From NCBI GenBank assembly GCA_964019335.1, contig OZ025731.1, positions 188,501-252,500 on the forward strand: DNA of 64,000 bases, read 5' to 3'. Positions 61,881 to 64,000 of this stretch are shown piece after piece; position 1 is the stretch's first letter, and each line of letters begins with the position of its first letter. Origin of the DNA: Diplonema japonicum (lineage: Eukaryota; Euglenozoa; Diplonemea; Diplonemida; Diplonemidae). Below the pieces are notes generated by a model that did no database searches, was not told the DNA's origin, and saw only the letters and a list, made by a program, of their open reading frames with translations. The position numbers were made by a program, and so were the translations under genes.

Positions 61881-61902
61881 TTTTTTTTTTTTCCAATAGC
61901 TA

Positions 61903-62931
61903 ATGAAAACGCCTTTGCGGTTGCTGGGCAACCAACACAGAAGGCCCCCTCCAATGGAACTGGTGACCGGCGGCGGCGACGACGGAGGGGTGGAACGACA
62001 AATATTGCTGTGGAGGCAGGACCGCGAGGCCGACAAGAAGAAGCTAAACTTGACCGGCGACCTTCAAGAAGGAATACTCATAAAAAACATAAAAGAATGC
62101 TGGAAGCTAGCCGACAAATGCGAAGGCAGCCTCGACAAAGCCTCCCTGCAAAAACTGCTCCAACTCGAACCACAACTGTTACAAGCAGCTACGAAACGTG
62201 ACGCCCTTCACACCATAATCCTCTACAAGAAGCTCTTCCAGAAAAAACTGATTTTAAACACATTTACGTACAGAACGGCACTTCGCCTGATCTCCATGAA
62301 ACACCAGCTCGCAGGGCTGTCGAAAAAAGAAGTCACAACCCACCTTCTCAACATTTCCTCATCAATGATAGACGTATTCGAAAAATCACCAATCCCATAC
62401 CTTGGTACAGTACTGCCACTATATATAAAGGTGTGCGTTGGCCTCGGGCTGCCAAAGGCGCTCAGGGGAGCCCGACAGGGACTTATGAAACTTGATTTTC
62501 CAGTGCCAACAGCAGAAAACCAAGAGAAGCCAACACCCGTAGGAGAAACCCTCGAAAGCTTTGCCACCGAAATGTACCTTCTTGCAAGAGCATGGGACAG
62601 GAAATCATCTGTTAAACAAACCGTTCGAATTATAACCAAGCACCACGGGAAGAGGGCGATCACGAAAAGACGGTACTCCAGCTACCATGTGCAGGTCGTG
62701 GAGAACCTTCAGTTTTACATTTTCGATGTTTTAGAGGCCAGGACAGCAGCGTATCTTCCTTATCTTTCAGAGTCCGAAGCCTGCGAGGTCCTTGTTGGAT
62801 CCGAAGAACAACAGATGCTCGAGGCCGGTATGTCCTGGCTGTCAGAGGCCGAACCCTCTGTGAAGCGATCCGGGTGTTACCGAAGACTCTTTAAAAGGAA
62901 AATTAGGCTTCCGAAATTAAAGGATGTTTAG
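61903..62931 (+). CDS. All-helical protein of unknown function, possibly mitochondrial
   Basis: This 342-aa protein starts MKTPLRLLGNQHRRPPP, a plausible mitochondrial presequence. The rest is helical, with paired-helix character (LNTFTYRTALRLISMKHQ; IPYLGTVLPLYIKVCVGLGL; QVVENLQFYIFDVLEARTAA) and a basic C-terminus (RRLFKRKIRLPKLKDV). It could be a divergent PPR- or TPR-like RNA or protein binder, but no family is recognised. An acceptor (TTTTCCAATAG, ending 61899) lies three bases upstream. Either this is the trans-splice site, or a first exon ATGCCGGTAATACAAAGT at 61746-61772 is joined in phase 0 across an intron made of the (CA)49 tract, which would add 10 residues. Confidence 0.7.
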   Translation: MKTPLRLLGNQHRRPPPMELVTGGGDDGGVERQILLWRQDREADKKKLNLTGDLQEGILIKNIKECWKLADKCEGSLDKASLQKLLQLEPQLLQAATKRDALHTIILYKKLFQKKLILNTFTYRTALRLISMKHQLAGLSKKEVTTHLLNISSSMIDVFEKSPIPYLGTVLPLYIKVCVGLGLPKALRGARQGLMKLDFPVPTAENQEKPTPVGETLESFATEMYLLARAWDRKSSVKQTVRIITKHHGKRAITKRRYSSYHVQVVENLQFYIFDVLEARTAAYLPYLSESEACEVLVGSEEQQMLEAGMSWLSEAEPSVKRSGCYRRLFKRKIRLPKLKDV

Positions 62932-63020
62932 ATTTTTTTTTTGGGGGGGAGGTAGATTTTTTTTTTGTGTGTGATGGTTCTGGGTAGCGAGGAAGGGAAT
63001 GAGATGTATTATTGAGTGCT
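62932..63020. other. Short spacer with T-runs
   Basis: No gene is seen; T- and G-runs lead directly into the reverse-transcriptase frame. Confidence 0.5.
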
Positions 63021-63029
63021 TTTTTTTTT

Positions 63030-64000
63030 TGTGGGGATCGAGGAGAGCCGCAGTACAACGCCTTTAGAACGAGGTACAGGGAGTACATCGTGTCGCAGAA
63101 GATGGAACTTCGACCACTTACAGGAGAGGATCTGAGGGCGGTGTTGGCCAAGAAGTCAACGAGAACGGCTCCAGGGGTGGATGGATGGAGGATGGCGGAA
63201 CTGCGTGCCATGCCGGTAGTACTGCTGGATGCTTGGGCCGAGCTGTTCAACGCAATCGAGACGACAGGGGAGTGGCCGAAAGCACTCCTGACAGCGCTGG
63301 TGACGTTGATCCCGAAGGGTGGCGAGAGGACTCCTCTGAACCATCGGCCGATCACAGTCACGATGTGTACAGCGGCAGTGGTCTCCTTGTGGGGCCCCCA
63401 GTTCGGGATGAGAAACCCCGTGTCTGTACTGAACGTTCTGCTGCCAGGGCATACGGCACATCCGTTGTCGAAGGTCATCTACGGAACGATAAACAGCTTG
63501 GTCCGGGAGAGCCTGGCCTCTCCGCGTTTGCGGCAGCGTGTTGGTGAGATCATTGGTCTATACCAGGACCGTGATGACGATGAGGTGATGGGTCCGATTG
63601 GAGTCCTGCGGAACAGATGGCTCCCCTTTCTGGGGAAGGGATGGTCCTTTGTGGCCGACCTGCACGGAGATACAGCGGTGGCTCACAAAGTGAGGCAAGC
63701 CATCAGACGGGCAGTTGCGAAGAGGCTGATCGAGAAGAGATCAACCTTCGTGGGGATGGAGGCAGGGGCGTGCCCGTCCACGAACTATTGGTGGAAAAAG
63801 CTCCAGGCCCGGAGACCGTTGGTGTCCTTTAGGTTGCGGCGCATCATTAGTGGTGCAGTGTTCACGACTCACCCGAGGGTGTGGGGGAGAAAATTGGATG
63901 GCCCTGGTGTGGAAAACCCAGCATTAGCGTGTGACGTTTGCGACCACCGGTCCCAGACAACGACCAGCATGACGGAGCATGCACTGTGGGAGTGCGAGCC
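63030..64000 (+). mobile_element. Non-LTR retrotransposon reverse transcriptase, internally deleted, runs off the window
   Basis: An open frame (codons in phase with 63171) runs to the window edge. It begins without ATG: GEPQYNAFRTRYREYIVSQK, then LRPLTGEDLRAVLAKKSTRT and APGVDGWRM. RT blocks TAPGVDGW, LVTLIPKGG and NHRPITV are clear. After them the frame passes straight into PVSVLNVLLPGHTAHP and a C-terminal region, ending in a CCHC-type finger (CDVCDHRSQTTTSMTEHALW, then EC). The palm core with the catalytic F/YxDD box and the G.PQG block is missing, so about 200 residues have been lost without breaking the frame. Non-LTR (LINE-like) elements end in such a finger. The upstream part and endonuclease are not seen. 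Confidence 0.75.

Overview
The window looks like nuclear DNA of a flagellated protist. The best fit is a diplonemid or other euglenozoan; this is an inference from architecture, not a species identification. Supporting points: (i) every gene I can support over about 62 kb lies on the + strand, as in directional gene clusters; (ii) many start codons are preceded at short distance by a pyrimidine tract and an AG, then an A-rich leader, which is what spliced-leader trans-splicing acceptors look like; (iii) cis introns are also present (18 resolved, 39-82 nt, GT-AG, mostly phase 0, largely made of A or T homopolymer); (iv) the gene set is eukaryotic: VPS45, the NatA subunit NAA15, a Polo-like kinase, RIB43A (a ciliary doublet protein), an AIR9-like cytoskeletal protein, PP2C and three further kinase or coiled-coil proteins. 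All three stop codons are used. Homopolymer and microsatellite tracts fill the intergenic DNA.

Layout. 1-3.6 kb: a mosaic of short dispersed repeats around a secreted Cys-rich protein gene (880-1893). 3.6-11.6 kb: a cyclin-like protein, a 955-aa coiled-coil protein, a small coiled-coil protein, a mitochondrial TPR-like protein and VPS45. 11.6-14.5 kb: the same dispersed repeats, a composite inverted-repeat element, and a second copy of the Cys-rich gene with an identical protein. 14.8-24.3 kb: three protein kinases (kinase-coiled coil-BspA-type LRR; STE/MAP3K-like with a membrane anchor; Polo-like). 24.3-26.2 kb: low-complexity DNA with a long CTTTT satellite. 26.2-36.7 kb: a small membrane protein, RIB43A, an FkbH-ACP-ankyrin fusion, a 1224-aa coiled-coil protein and a PP2C phosphatase. 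37.4-38.3 kb: a second composite element. 38.4-48.1 kb: a split CHORD-like zinc protein, an AIR9-like protein, a SAM methyltransferase, NAA15 and a J-domain/YqgE(AlgH)-like fusion. 49.5-59.3 kb: six tandem paralogues of a small secreted beta-repeat protein with an NRF-6-type acyltransferase gene inserted after copy four; a third composite element starts one base after that gene's stop codon. 59.3-64 kb: gene fragments, a degenerate TA-flanked DNA transposon carrying a transposase remnant on the minus strand, a gene of unknown function next to a (CA)49 tract, and an internally deleted non-LTR retrotransposon reverse transcriptase running off the end.

The genes do not form one pathway; they are a mixture of housekeeping, cytoskeletal and signalling genes, as expected for a polycistronic unit. 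The most unusual items are: the three composite hairpin-plus-TIR elements whose internal words change in concert between copies; the homopolymer introns that share a GTNTG(A)GGG(A)n layout; the FkbH-ACP-ankyrin and J-domain-YqgE fusions; the CHORD-like zinc domain split by an Ala/Gly-rich insert; and the mosaic tandem family. Exon junctions given here were chosen by splice signals, reading phase and family alignment from memory; no transcript data were available.
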